From NCBI GenBank assembly GCA_015499995.1, contig JADNRV010000007.1, forward strand, positions 558,001 to 622,000: 64,000 nucleotides of DNA. The letters run 5' to 3'. Shown one piece after another: positions 24,104 to 35,588 of the stretch. The notes beneath the pieces were generated by a model. That model saw only the letters and a program-made list of their open reading frames with translations. It was not told the DNA's origin and searched no databases. Origin of the DNA: Flammula alnicola. Its lineage: Eukaryota; Basidiomycota; Agaricomycetes; Agaricales; Strophariaceae. Numbering within the stretch: the stretch's first letter is position 1; the number at the start of each line of letters is the position of its first letter. The position numbers were made by a program, and so were the translations under genes.

Positions 24104-24855
24104 ATGTCCCAAACAGACACAATGTCCTCGTCCTCAACCGCAATGTCCTCGTCCTCGACCTCATCCACTATGGACATGATGATTCCCTACCTTCATTTCA
24201 CCGGAGGGGACTTTCTGTACTTCCGAGCTTGGCACCCTACATCTGGCGGCGCCATTGCGGGAGCATGTATCGGCCTTGTCATGCTTGCCCTTTTTGAACG
24301 ATGGCTGGGCGCTGCAAGACGCGCATTGGATACACATTGGCGTCGAAGGTCTTTATTCTCTATTTTTCTATGCTGGATCTCTAGTTGAAACGGCTCTCTC
24401 TCTTGCCAGAGCTTTTGTATTGACGGCCGCCCGCGACCATTGGGTGACTCGGCCCAAGACGACCCCCAGTCAAGCAAAGGAGTCAAACGATAAGGCTCTA
24501 TTTGTGCAGACTGGGGTTCAGGAAATATCAAGGGAAGAATCAAGCAACCTCGTCGACCCAAATTTATTGGAGGCCCCAGAGTGCAAGACCGTGGCGATGA
24601 AATCGCTCCTGCGCACTGTCATGCCGTTTATTCCTGCCCACGATTTGCCGCGCGGTATCCTTTACGCGCTGCAAATGTTCATCATGTATCTTCTGATGTT
24701 GGCGGTCATGTATGCATTCGTCCTTTGTTCGTGTTTGCTCTCTCTGATTTCGCTCTAGGACGTTTCAAGCTGCTTTCTTGATTTCCGTTGTGCTGGGCCT
24801 GGGTATTGGCGAGATAATATTCGGACGAATTGGCGGGGCTACAGGAGTGTATTAA
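24104..24855 (+). CDS. CTR: CTR family copper transporter
   Basis: High-affinity Cu(I) transporter of the plasma or vacuolar membrane. It has three exons: 24104-24341, 24385-24709 and 24759-24855, in frame for 219 residues. The N-terminus is Met/Ser-rich (MSQTDTMSSSSTAM, then TMDMM) as in Ctr ectodomains. TM1 is GGAIAGACIGLVMLALFE, TM2 contains the MYLLM (MxxxM) selectivity motif, and TM3 contains GLGIG (GxxxG) packing glycines, with the end GRIGGATGVY. The first intron uses a weaker donor, GTCGAA, and is 43 nt. A longer N-terminus from 24017 is possible but less likely. About 1 kb downstream on the same strand is a BIM1-like copper-binding protein, which supports a copper-uptake role. Confidence 0.92.
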
Positions 24856-25861
24856 TCCTTATCTGGAAGTCTCATATGAGGATTATATTTATTGTATTTT
24901 GTGGATTTTTATTTTGTGTAAATTGCATCCTCCCCTCTCTGGATAAGCCATGGCCAGCCTCGCTTAACGATTCCAATCGGGCCTCACAGACGATCCAAGG
25001 CAGCATGTGAACTGGCTTCTACATTTCAGCTGCCCGTCCAGGGGCCTCTTCTGCTTCAGGCTAGATTTTTATCGTTCCAGCTATAACTTTGTTCCAATTT
25101 CATGGAAGCGAAGGGCCTCCCATGTTTTCTTTGTGTGCATGCCCGTTCAAGTTTGGCTCAATATTATCGGACATGACATCTATTGTCTTGGCGTGAGTCG
25201 GCCGCTCCAGGCAACCAAGGACCGACTACATCATCTCAAAAAGAAGGGAAGATTCCAGAAGTCCCCTATGTCTTGCCGCATTATTTTCTCCTGATAAACG
25301 CAACTTTGGGAATCTTGAAAAAAAAAATCGTAAGTTTCATATCTTAGGAAAAAACAACCCTCTGTTTCTCTGAGAACTTTTACTCTCGTCTCTGAGCTAT
25401 GAGTGCTTCATGCTTTCCTTAGTATTCCAGTGCTCGATTATAGGAAATAACTGCGATTATTTGCCAGTTTTCATAAGCAACGTAAAATATATATTGCATT
25501 CCCTCTCCAACAAGAAGAATCTCGACCACAATTCTTCGTGAAGATGGAGCTGTTATTCTGCTATAAACTATGGTCTATGGTCTTTAGGCTCTATAATCGC
25601 ACGATGAATGCTGGAATCGAAGTAAACGCAGCAGTAAAGCACCGCCAAATCGGCTTGCCAGATGTGATTTGCCGATATAAATAGATCGCATCACTTCTTG
25701 CATGATCACAGCACTTCCTTCTTGGGTGATAAAAAACTTTTTCGCTACTTGGCCTCAGCATGTGAGTCTGGCTTCTACTTACCCTTACCGATGTATGGCT
25801 TTCGTATTTATACGGACAGAACTTTTTTCTGTTCCCTCAGACCAGCGGACTCTGATTCGCA
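24856..25861. promoter_or_regulatory. Intergenic between CTR and BIM1-like genes
   Basis: About 1 kb, AT-rich from 25300 to 25700. It should hold the CTR terminator and the BIM1-like promoter. A frame at 25007-25294 has no family resemblance. A TATA-like stretch, GATATAAATAGA, at about 25675-25686 lies some 180 bases before the BIM1-like ATG. Confidence 0.4.
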
Positions 25862-26750
25862 ATGCACTCTCCCGCCGTCGCCTTCTTTCTCGCCCTGCTC
25901 GCTGCTGTCGCAGTCAATGCGCACTTCCAGCTGCAGTTCCCGCCTCCTCGTGGAGTATTCAACCAGAATAATGAACCGACATTTTGCGGTATGTGTCATG
26001 CTACACTTATGAAGCTGGATATGTTCGTTGATCTGTTATTGTTCTCTTAGATGGGTACTTGACCCCAGCTGCTAATAGGACAGAGTTCCCCCTGAGCGGC
26101 GGATTCTTTTCCTTGAATTCAGAGCATCCGCAATGGGTTGGTCAGTATCATTGTCTCTTTTCTAGCACTCTTTGTCTAACCACTCAATTATGCATATACA
26201 GCTGGTGTCCTGGTCTCGACACTGGCCAACCCCCAGTCCTTCAACAACTTCTCGCAAGTCAACAGTTTCTTCCAGCTTAATGGAGAGGGCGCTTTTTGTA
26301 TTCCTCTTGACTTCTCCAAGTCAAATGTCACGTCGTTGACCTCGGGCCAGAATGTTACCTTACAAGTAAGTTCATCCTTCCATGCCCGACCCGCGTTGAG
26401 TAGAAGCCTGATCAATGATATTCTCTGTTAGATCGTTTTTGATGGTGGAGATGGACAGCTGTACCAAGTAAGCATTCATACTTGTCATGACAAAATTCTT
26501 CTGTCCCTGACGATAGTTTTACTGCTATCTGCAATAGTGCGCGGATTTGACGCTGAGCAATAACTTCAATATTTCCTCGAGCGTAAGCTGCACCAACGCG
26601 ACCGGCTCGGCGTCTTCTACTGCTACGACACCAGCTGCGACAACCACGACAACCACGACTCCAAAGTCCTCCGGAATGGCGAGATACACGACACCGACCT
26701 CGGCTATCGCGCTGATGCTTGCAGGCTTCGGCGTAGCCCTTGCGTTCTAA
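25862..26750 (+). CDS. BIM1: BIM1-like (X325) GPI-anchored copper-binding protein
   Basis: Secreted LPMO-like protein of the X325/BIM1 family, which binds Cu through a histidine brace but is not thought to cleave polysaccharide. The signal peptide ends AVNA, so the mature protein starts at His: [13 protein letters not shown]. Then come [51 protein letters not shown] and [19 protein letters not shown], with paired cysteines and several N-glycosylation sites. A Thr/Ser/Ala-rich stalk leads to a hydrophobic tail, [16 protein letters not shown], typical of a GPI signal. Four short introns (near 25990, 26140, 26366 and 26470) join in frame. In Cryptococcus neoformans Bim1 acts with Ctr1 in copper import. 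The neighbouring CTR gene fits that role. A degenerate copy of the 3' end lies at 29130. Confidence 0.88.
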
Positions 26751-27443
26751 TCTCCCCGAGGCACCGTACGCTTGTTTCCATGCTAGTGTTGGCCTGCGAA
26801 ATAGGGTTCGTGAAGTGTCGATTTGCTTTATTGCAATGGTTCCTTCTTACGATGTACCAGGCAATATCTGGTATTAGGGGTTTGGAGATGCTATAGTGTT
26901 CTTCATATTCGTACTCTCCCAATGAACCAACTTCAAGAGAAGAAATAGTCGTGTCGTACAGACTAATAAGAACGGGTGACCGGTGCAAGGAAGAAGTTCG
27001 AAATTCCAAATATTTTACGAGCTGCATTACGTCGTCGTTTTTTTTCCACACATTCTTACTGTGTGGACTTTTTGAATGAAAGGAACGATCTGGGCTCCGA
27101 AGTATGGCTAGTAGGTCGACCTGTCGCTCTCTTCCATTCCCAGAAGCCGAGCCTCAGGATAAGTAACTTGATCTTAGACTCATTGCGGAATGTTTTTGAG
27201 ATATAGTCAACATATGAGTGATCTTAATGCAGCTTTGCAATGCTCAAAATTACGGTCAGTAGGTCTAGCTAGGTCTACGCTGTTCTGACCAAGCCAGCAT
27301 GAAATTTTGTCTGATCATCCGTCCCCGAGTGTCGCTTATTCAAGAATTTATTCACCAGTGAGCGGGCAAGGAGAACCGAGGATGCTCGATCTAAATGCAG
27401 AGGCATCGAGAGACGCCGACATATCAGATAACATGAGCGGATG
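26612..27443. repeat. Segmental duplication, copy A
   Basis: This segment covers the stalk and GPI tail of the BIM1-like gene and about 700 bases downstream. It matches 29130-29781 in the same orientation, base for base over long runs, for example the stretch around 27300-27350 against 29640-29690. Copy A has about 210 bases (roughly 26735-26945) that copy B lacks. The two copies flank CAB4. Confidence 0.85.
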
Positions 27444-27623
27444 CAAGAGCGACAAATCGGCAAAATCAACCCATCCCATGGGGTCGTACACCGGCAAATG
27501 GCCGACATTTTTGTGACAGGCGGTACAAAATACTTACTATCATCGTGAACGAGTTTGAAATTGGAATGAATACATTAGCTAAAATCTTGCGTATTGCAAA
27601 CTACTCACATCGCTTTTAGATTC

Positions 27624-28928
27624 CTACTGATTCACAGCTTGGCTCTCCTTCTCCTCTTCCTTGCCCTCCTCCTCTTCCTGCTTATTGTTATCCACAATCC
27701 ACTGCCTAATGAAAGTACTGCTCAATTTATGAGCCTTCAGCCAATCCGCATCGTCATGGTCCAGACTCATATTCGTGGCTGATATGACGTCGATCAAGAA
27801 CGTCTGCAGCGCGGGGAGATTGCACGCTTCTCGGTGCTTTGCGACTGGAATTGCGTCATCACACATGTAGAAGGAAGAAAAGATACAGGCTTACTGGCTT
27901 CCGCACCGCCTATTGTTTCCTTGCTAACGACAAGGGCTTGGATGTCCGGGTCCCACCCGGTAGGTCCGTAGACGTCGTTTATCGGCACGATGTCTGCGAC
28001 AATCTCGGGTTTGAAGAATTTCAAGAAATCGTGGACTTTCTGTATACGCGTCGGGAGCTTCTCGAGGACGTGTTGGTTAGCTTTGTTTTTGAGCAGGGCG
28101 TCGTCTGGCCGGACCCGATGACATCCATGTGAAATTAGCAAGCTTAGGTGAAACAAAAAAGACAGACCTGTAATGCCTACAATCAACTTCCTGCTTGTGA
28201 TATACGCACCCATCGAGAGTAATATCTTATGGCCCGCGTGGAGGTGGTCAAATGTTCCCCCAAGTGCAGTGACGGGGTATACAGACGGCAGTGGACTTTC
28301 AGAGGGAGACGGAGTACCTGTCTCCGTTGCAAATTGGGAGTCGGTCCGATCTCCAGGACGGAGATATGACTGTCTCAGAAAAGAAATAGATTCTGGTAGT
28401 GGTACGGCTATGGCATCTTACAAACACCAATCGAAGGAAGCACAAGTGATGAGCAACACCATGAGCGCACGGCGAGACCAAGAGGGACGTACCCCCACTG
28501 ACCCGGAAGCATATGTCTACACCCCTCGCGACCTCTTCTTCAAGGTCTTCATTCAAGCCTTTGAGTAGGACATCGACATCCATAAGCACCTTGTTCATCT
28601 CCTGTGCAATCTTGGTCGCCTGCACATACGTGAACGTGAGGATCCGCTGCACCGCGTCCCACATTTCAGTATGCGGCAGTGCCTGGATCTCCGGAAACGT
28701 GAGCGTGAGCTGCGTTTTCTTCCTGGCCCCCTTCTTGTGGTGCACGTTAAAGTGTCGCGAGAAGAGGACGATGATGAGGCGCTTGCGTGTATGGGTCGTC
28801 GCGTAGGAGATCACTGGGGCCAAAAAGTGGGGTACTGTGAGACTCGGTAGAGTTGCGAGGAGTAATGCATTGTCCACGATCTCTGGAGCGGATGGGAATG
28901 GGATACTGGGATCTCCTGTGGGCTGCAT
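27624..28928 (-). CDS. CAB4: Phosphopantetheine adenylyltransferase (eukaryotic PPAT)
   Basis: Fourth step of coenzyme A synthesis: adenylation of 4'-phosphopantetheine. The nucleotidyltransferase signature reads ALGGTFDHLHAGHKILL, with the HxGH motif, near 28210-28270. It is followed by MGAYITSRKLIVGIT, DDALLKNKANQHVLEKLPTR and VPINDVYGPTGWDPDIQALV. The second signature ISATN is followed by MSLDHDDADWLKAHKLSSTFIRQWI and an acidic tail ending at 27624. The N-terminal exon (from 28928, MQPTGDPSIPFP) is a helical extension usual in fungal Cab4. Introns of about 60 nt interrupt it. It lies between the two copies of a segmental duplication and shows no sign of damage itself. Confidence 0.92.
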
Positions 28929-29129
28929 GGTGAGAAGATAAATGGTACAACCCGGTGCGGTGCGATGAGTCTGATGGATATCTAATCTAAAACAGGTGAT
29001 TTTCTCTTCCTCTTCCGCCTGTCTTATCTATGCATTTTCTAAAGCCTCGACCTGCACTCCGCGCAAACCATCCCACTCCCCTTTCACCCGCAACATCAAA
29101 GCCCCTCCGTCCTTCAGCTATGGCTCAGA

Positions 29130-29246
29130 GTCTTCCACTGCTACGACACCAGCTGCGACAACCACCACAACCACGATTCCGAAGTCGTCCGGAATGGCGA
29201 GATATACGACACCAACCTCGGCTATCGCGCTGATGCTTGCAGTCTT
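29130..29246 (+). pseudogene. Relic of BIM1-like gene 3' end
   Basis: The frame still reads [19 protein letters not shown] and [16 protein letters not shown], nearly identical to the stalk and GPI signal of the gene at 25862. The signal peptide, His-brace domain and all upstream exons are missing, and the deletion junction removes the last residues and the stop. The frame runs on to a chance stop near 29283. It is a duplicated fragment, not a functional gene. Confidence 0.8.
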
Positions 29247-29781
29247 CAACAGTCGTGTCGTACGGACTAGTAAGAACGGTTGACCGGTGCAAGGAAGAAG
29301 TTCGATATTTTACGGGCTGCATTACGTTGTCGTTTCTTCACACACATTCTCACTGTGGGGACGGAAGGAATGATCCGGGCTCCGAAGTATGGCTAGTAGG
29401 TCGGCCTGACATATAATCACAGACCTGTCGCTCTCTTCGAATTCCATTCCCAGAAGCCAAGCCTCAGGATGAGTAACTTGATCTTAGACTCACCGAGGAA
29501 TGTCTTTTTTGAGATATATTCAACATAAAGTCGTTAGAATCGCTAAGATTTAATGATCGGGTTAAATCAAGGGATCTTAATGCATGCTCAAAATTACGGT
29601 CAGTAGGTCTAGGTAGGTCTGCGCTACCCAGTTCTGACCAAGCCAGCATGAAATTTTGTCGCATCATCCGTCCCCGAGTGTCGCTTATTCACAGTGGGCG
29701 GAGCAAGGAGAACCGAGGATGCTCGATCTAAATGCAAGAGGCATCGAGAGACGCCGACGTATCAGATAACATGAGCGGATG
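29130..29781. repeat. Segmental duplication, copy B
   Basis: Degenerate second copy of 26612-27443, same orientation, about 2.3 kb downstream. It lacks the roughly 210 bases after the GPI-signal codons and has small indels, for instance an added 30 bases near 29535-29570. No transposon terminal repeats are evident at either edge. Confidence 0.85.
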
Positions 29782-30752
29782 TCGTCGATCACCGACCGCC
29801 AAAAATAGAGTGTCGGTCTTGGCCCGCATCTTGATCAAACGCTCGGCATGACAAATGAATGAGAAAGCGTCTCGAGGAGGTACTACGTACTCTGTGTTGA
29901 ATTCATGTTGAAACGTTGATATCTATACCTCCATCGAGGCGCTCGTCTTATTCTCGTTTATTCTGGGCGGTAAGGAGAATGCAAGTAATCGGAATCTCCA
30001 TACGCACAGTGCTGTACACTTGGCGCTGGGCATCCAGTCTCCGATTCCTCCCGTGGGCAAGCACGAGAACAGGAATTTGAAAAGAAAATCCTCTCAAGTT
30101 CGCGGAGCCCGAGCTGTATTTCTCATTTTCGTTTAGTCAACGAAATGACGCGCAAAAAACGCGTGTCCACTTTCGGCGACGTGACTCATTAGTGATCGAT
30201 CAGCAGCAATACGCGTTCTGAGCCGGCCGCGGTTCAGGCTCCCTTGCTTATCGAATTCTCAATGACAACGGAGGCGTGTGCCGATGCTATTCGCACCTTC
30301 TCTTCACCTTTCAGAACGGCGACATACGGCGACCAGCCTCCCTGGCAGGCGATTTCTTCTCCGACGTTCCGGGAACAATTGAGCATGATAACGGCGCTCG
30401 TAATTTTTCCAGCTCTCCTGCAACGTTCCGCGAGTCGTGGCTAGGTATGGCCCGAAGGGTAGGTGGGTTTCGGGGTGGATTGGGAAGCATCTCCATCTAT
30501 CCATGAAATCTGTCAAATAGAAATCAACTTCTTCACATCATTGGCTGCGAGTTTGTTACTGTGCAGTGGCGGTACCGGGTTTTGAATCTATAACAGCCTG
30601 CCTAATCTGGGAGATGGAATCTTATAAAGGTCCTGCGCTCTTGGCCACGCCGTTACAATGCGAGTACCCCCGCGTCCATTTCCGTATAAACCTTGTTGCT
30701 CTCCGACGAATATTTCCTGTCCTCCCTGTGCCACTAAGCATCTTCCAATATC
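29782..30752. other. Intergenic, no gene seen
   Basis: Nearly 1 kb after the duplicated block and before the next plus-strand gene. Overlapping short frames on both strands around 30244-30516 cancel as mirror shadows and have no domain. The right end should hold the promoter of the gene at 30753. Confidence 0.4.
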
Positions 30753-31328
30753 ATGAAGTTTTTCAGACGAAAAGAAACGCCCTGGGAGGTTGTCGACAGC
30801 AGGAGTGTGGATCCTGTCCCCATGTATTACGAGGATGAAGGTGTGTATATACATGCTCTTCGACTGGGATGCACGGTGCTAATATCTTTACCCAGACCTA
30901 GATATTGTAACAGTCAACGAGAACAATATACGGCGGAAATACGTCCTCGACGTTAACCGCGACATGTCCAAGCAATTGAGCAGCGAGCTTCCCAAAGCCG
31001 TTGCATTTGCTCGGGAACAGCTACTGGAAGAAATAAAAAGGAGCGGTTATAATATTCTACTGCTGGAAAGGTACGATTCTTCTTGTCTAGTCATGGGTTA
31101 CCTCGACGTCTGACTTGTTTCCACTGTCTTCGCTTAGTTGGCGTGTAACCGTGCTTCGTAAGGCTAAACTACACCGAGTCGAAGTGGAATACAGCGGTCG
31201 TCGTAAGCCTCCCTTCTGCAGCTGGAATGATCATCAAGCTAACTGATCTTTTAATAGCTGCTCTTGCATTAAACGAGGTCAAAACTCGACATCCACCGTA
31301 TATGGCCGTCTTACAGACCTCCCATTAA
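30753..31328 (+). CDS. Unknown conserved-looking protein, about 130 residues
   Basis: Four exons. Exon 1, 30753-30840, encodes MKFFRRKETPWEVVDSRS. Exon 2 from 30896 encodes DLDIVTVNENNIRRKYVLD, then SKQLSSELPKAVAFAREQLLEEIKRS. Exon 3 encodes WRVTVLRKAKLHRVEVEYSG. The last exon ends RHPPYMAVLQTSH at 31328. Splice sites are good and the phases agree, so the gene is likely real. The sequence is helical and charged without a membrane segment or signal peptide. I do not recognise a family, and no neighbour suggests a role. Confidence 0.6.
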
Positions 31329-32137
31329 TCGGAATGACCGTCGCCTGAACGGTCCTCAAACCTTGTACATTAATTAATTATTGTTAAAGTATCCTGGAGG
31401 TATCCATCCAACATCGAAGCATCATCTACAATACTTACTGTTGTACTATTACTGTACCTGTACCATATCTGCATCTTGCATTCTTCTGCACACATATCAC
31501 CCCCTAACAGAGACAAAAATTGTATTTCTAACGAACCCAGGTGCATAAGGACAATACTTCGATAAGATGGCACCAAAGTGACTCTTACTGTTAACGTATA
31601 AAGCTAGCTGATCTCGGAATGTAAGCATGAGCCCTACCTTACTTCAGCGTTAAGCTCGGAGTACTATCATTGCATTTCGGGTCAAATATACTTTGCCCGA
31701 ATATAGGTGGATGAGGCTTTTCCGCGGCAATCTATGTCGTCGTAGACCAAAGTTCGTGTCATTTTTAGCCACAAGACATCAATACTGAAATAGAATGAGA
31801 TATAACCATATCTGATATCACTCTATGGATGCTGTGAAAGCGCAGTGATAGAAGACTTCACGATGAGCGCCATTCAAGGGAGCTTCGAAGGCGGGCCATG
31901 TATGAGGCTGTGCGATCGAAGCCTGATACTGAATCGCAACAAACGTTTGCAGTCCATGTATTACGGAAAGTGCAAACGAGGCTGGAACTCACCGCATAGG
32001 GGCGATGAGAATCAGATAGTCGGATGGTCGGCAATAGATAAGATGTCATAGACAGATTCGGATGCAAACGTAAATTCGATATGTACCTATAATTTTCGAT
32101 TTCTTACTGTTGCAAGATAGTGCTTTCAACTTTGCAT
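31329..32137. other. Convergent intergenic region, no gene seen
   Basis: About 800 bases, AT-rich, between the stops of the unknown gene (plus) and the sulfurtransferase (minus). Short frames at 31370-31576 and 31845-32067 have no family. It probably holds two 3' ends and spacer. Confidence 0.45.
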
Positions 32138-33434
32138 CTACAATGATTTTTGAATTTGACTGGTTGGGCGCATGGCGTACCCAGTCCATGACTAGATCGT
32201 GTAGAAAATAAAGCAAATTAGGAAGTATGAAATCTCTAATAAATATTTCCGCAGCTCACCTCGTCGTACAAGCCAACCCGTTTTACCCCCAAGAGCTGCA
32301 ATCCAAGCCAAAGGACACCCGCAGTCATGCCACTGCCGCAGCTGGCGACGACAGGTCTTTCTCCGCGGATGATTTTATCCGCTTCCGCAGGACCAACTGC
32401 TGCGTCTAATGCCCTTTTAATGTCTGCAGGAGGCAAGAAAGTCGAGTATTCTTGTCCGTCTTTGGTTTTGTGCTTCTGCAGGAACAAATTAAACGTGAGA
32501 GAGAACGAATGAGGGATATGGCCCGACGAGAGGCCTGGGCGTGGTTCAGGGTCGTTTCCGGTGTATCTAGTTGCGGTTGGCAATCAGACTATCCGTTCAT
32601 AAGGTGGCGAGCATGAGCAACGAACCTTCCCTTGGGTCGGGCGTCGAGGACTAACTCCGACTGCGCGTTGGTTGAAGGGTCGAACTGCGAGTTGGAAACG
32701 ATTTGCTCGTAGCCTAGGATAGAGACGGCGTGAGATGCACAATTGGATGGAGTATATTCAATTTACTCCTGATGGCATTTCCCTTGAATTCCGGCATGGC
32801 GTATGTTGCAGGCTTGGGCTGGCTTGGAGCGGCGGTCTCAAGCGGCAATCCTTCATCAACCCAGCGAGGAAGACCGCCGTCTATAATACTAGATTTTTCG
32901 TGTCCAAAGCTTCTAAACATGAACAATGCACGAGGAGACGAAAAGACTCCATGGGAATCGTAGCTTCAGGCAGCATAAGGTGAGATCGCACCCATGAAAC
33001 GTGGTATGAACTATTGCTCTCACATGATGACATGTGTTGAAGGAGAAATCCCGAGCTGCTCTGGGATACAGAAGCGTTAATTTGAGGAGACAATGCGTGA
33101 AGTTAATGAAATACTTACCACAAGCGCGCGCAAAGGCTCGCTTACCGGGCATCATATGCTTGAGACCAAGTTCGTGAGAGCTCGCGACTTCATCCAGATC
33201 AAGAAACTGAGACCCATCAATCCTTCTGGAGAGAAACTCTTGCTTTGCGTTCCTCGATGAGTTGGGCATGAACCATGTCGAGTCCAGGAGGGAAACAGCA
33301 GTTGAATCGGACTTCACCACTAGTTCCTCGACCTGTTTGGGAGAAAGCAGGAAGGGAGCAGCGGAGGACATTCTTCGAGAGCCAGTGAGTTGGGAGATGG
33401 TCAGAATTCGAGCCGTCGTTCTAAAAAGCGTCAT
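32138..33434 (-). CDS. TUM1: 3-mercaptopyruvate / thiosulfate sulfurtransferase
   Basis: Two-rhodanese-domain enzyme. The C-terminal domain carries the active loop CGSGMTAG, of the mercaptopyruvate (CGSGVTA) type. The start region MTLFRTTARILTISQLTGS is Arg/Thr-rich and may target mitochondria. A second Met (MSSAAPFLLS) could give a cytosolic form. The N-terminal domain reads LLDSTWFMPNSSRNAKQEF, IDGSQFLDLDEVAS and ELGLKHMMPG. The middle reads FRSFGHEKSSIIDGGLPRW. The C-terminal domain contains GHIPHSFSLTFN and VAS before the catalytic Cys. The last exon, after an intron near 32250, is SWTGYAMRPTSQIQKSL. Yeast Tum1 feeds sulfur to tRNA thiolation through Nfs1/Uba4, so a similar role is likely. 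Confidence 0.9.
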
Positions 33435-33567
33435 GGAAGAGTTGGCCCGCGGCCGCCCAGACGCGGATCGGGACAGTTACGGTCATAGCCCCTGAAAGGT
33501 AATAGACGTCAACAACGTCCCATAACGCTCGCTTCAGGCTCCATATTTCAAGGCTTCATATTCTCTA
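33435..33567. promoter_or_regulatory. Compact divergent promoter, TUM1 / VMA5
   Basis: Only about 133 bases separate the two start codons, so the promoters of the sulfurtransferase and the V-ATPase subunit must overlap. Confidence 0.5.
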
Positions 33568-35180
33568 ATGCCTTCAGATCAAAGCACCTGGCTCATATCT
33601 ATACCTCAGGGCCATGACCCGCAAGGTGTCTTCCAGAAATTAACAACTAAATTAACCCAACAAGCCAAGTTACCACCGCGGAACATTGGGCAGCTCGTCA
33701 TTCCGTCTTTCAAGGTCAACATTCCGTCGCTGCATCTCCGAGTGCTGTGATTGCTAAATTGGCAAGCCTGAATGATAGACCGGAACACTGGATTCGCTCA
33801 TTGGTCTCTCAGAGGATCTGCCAAAGCTGGAAGGCTTCTTCACCACCACCGTCGCCAAAACAGTCGACACGCTTCGTAACCTTCTGAATAATGACCCGGC
33901 AAAGCTGGAACAACACATCTTAATTGACGAAAAGAGCGTGGACAGCTACCTTTTGAATGGTTGGAAATGGAAGGAGGGTCGCTACGATGTTCAGAAGAGC
34001 TTGCGTGATTTGGTCGATACCCTGAACAAGGTATCTCATCCAATATCGATGACCTTCTGTCTCTCATCATTATAATCGCGCAAAGGAAATGATCTCAATA
34101 GATAACGCGTTGAAGACGAAATTGAACAACTATAACCTGGTCAAGGGCTCTCTAACTCAGATGCAACGCAAGAAGACGTGCGTGTAACTCCTTGCTCTAG
34201 TCAATGCTATCTTACCTATCTCCATAGAGGTAACCTGTCAGTACGGGCCCTCGCTGACGTCGTCTCGAAAGACGATTTCGTTCAAGACTCGGAGTACTTG
34301 GAGACCTTATTGGTAGCTGTACCCAAGTAAGAAGACATCATGACGTCTAGGCTATTTCTTTAATCAATCCCAAGGCCTCTCACAAAGGAGTGGAACGTCA
34401 AATACGAAAGGTTGAATCCCATGGTGGTTCCACGGACATCAAAGTATGTGACTATTTTCACATCTCCCAGAAGGATGTTGTGATTGAGCGCGTCGCCTCC
34501 AGCCTAATAGATTCAGACGACGAGTTCTCGCTGTTCAGTGTCGTCATTTTCCGCAGAGTGCATGATGACTTTGTCCAGAAATGCCGCGAACAGAAGTGCT
34601 TTCCGATTTTCATTTCTACCTCCACGTTTGGTTGACCATGAGCACCCGCGTATAGATTCATCGTGCGAGACTTCGTGTACTCTGAAGAAGAGGTTGAGAA
34701 GCAGCGGCAAGAGCTAGAAACGGCCGGAACAACAGAAAAAGAGTTATGGGTAAGGGAGTTGCCAACTTCACTTATATATGCTCATTGATTTCTTCAGACG
34801 GAGCTCTTGAGGCTGGCTCGCACTAACTTCTCTGAATCTTTCCAAATCCTCGTACACCTGAAGGTCATTCGTCTTTTCGTTGAAAGTGTGCTGCGGTATG
34901 GGTTGCCCGCGGAATATATTGGCGTTGTAGTCAAAGTATGTTGCGAACATTCCTTGGTTGTATTTCTCACCCTCATCACATTCGTTAATAGCCCGAAACC
35001 AAGAACGTCAAGAGGATCTTCAACGTTCTGCAAACCCAGTTCGCGTACCTCAGCCCCAAGTCTAATGCCGCACAAGGAGGCAAACTCACGGGAGAGGACT
35101 TCATCGGAGAGTACCAAACGCTCATGGACCAGGAATTCTTTGATTTCGTTCTTTATGAAGTTCCTTGGATCATTAACTAA
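33568..35180 (+). CDS. VMA5: V-type ATPase subunit C
   Basis: Peripheral-stalk subunit of the V1 sector, clamping V1 to Vo and governing reversible disassembly. The start is [18 protein letters not shown]. Family blocks follow: [122 protein letters not shown] and [18 protein letters not shown]. The end reads [14 protein letters not shown] at 35180. About eight introns, all of 50-60 nt. Length near 390 residues, normal for the family. No oddities seen. Confidence 0.95.
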
Positions 35181-35588
35181 GTTCAAAATGCAGTTTTTCT
35201 GTCACGGACCTTTGGTGAATAACATAACATTAGAATCTATTAGTGAACGATAAAGATACGACCAGCCCACTTGCTGTAGGATAAGATACTATGTATACAG
35301 ACATGGAAGTTACGAACATGAATGGTAGAGGAGGCAGACTTCGTACAGGCCATGATCAACAATAGAGAAGGTGACAACACTCGAGAGATGGGGGAAAAGT
35401 GAGTGAAATGATGAGTTGGTAATAGATAATCGAAGGGAAGGTAAAAAGCTATAGCTGTAGCAGTATATAAAACACAGTGATGCCTGACTTTTACGCAGAT
35501 ACTTTTGTTACATCGATAGGGATGTGAACGTCCATTTTTGCTTCTTTCGCACGTCGTTGACCCCGTAACAATGTCCAAACAGACTTAT

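Noticed and set aside
24734..24740. TTTGCTC, a yeast Mac1-type copper element core
   Set aside because: A single 7-mer inside a CTR intron is expected by chance, and its use by basidiomycete Cuf1-type factors is not established.
25007..25294. Plus-strand frame between CTR and BIM1-like genes
   Set aside because: Cys/Phe/Arg-rich chance composition, with no domain, signal peptide or splice partner.
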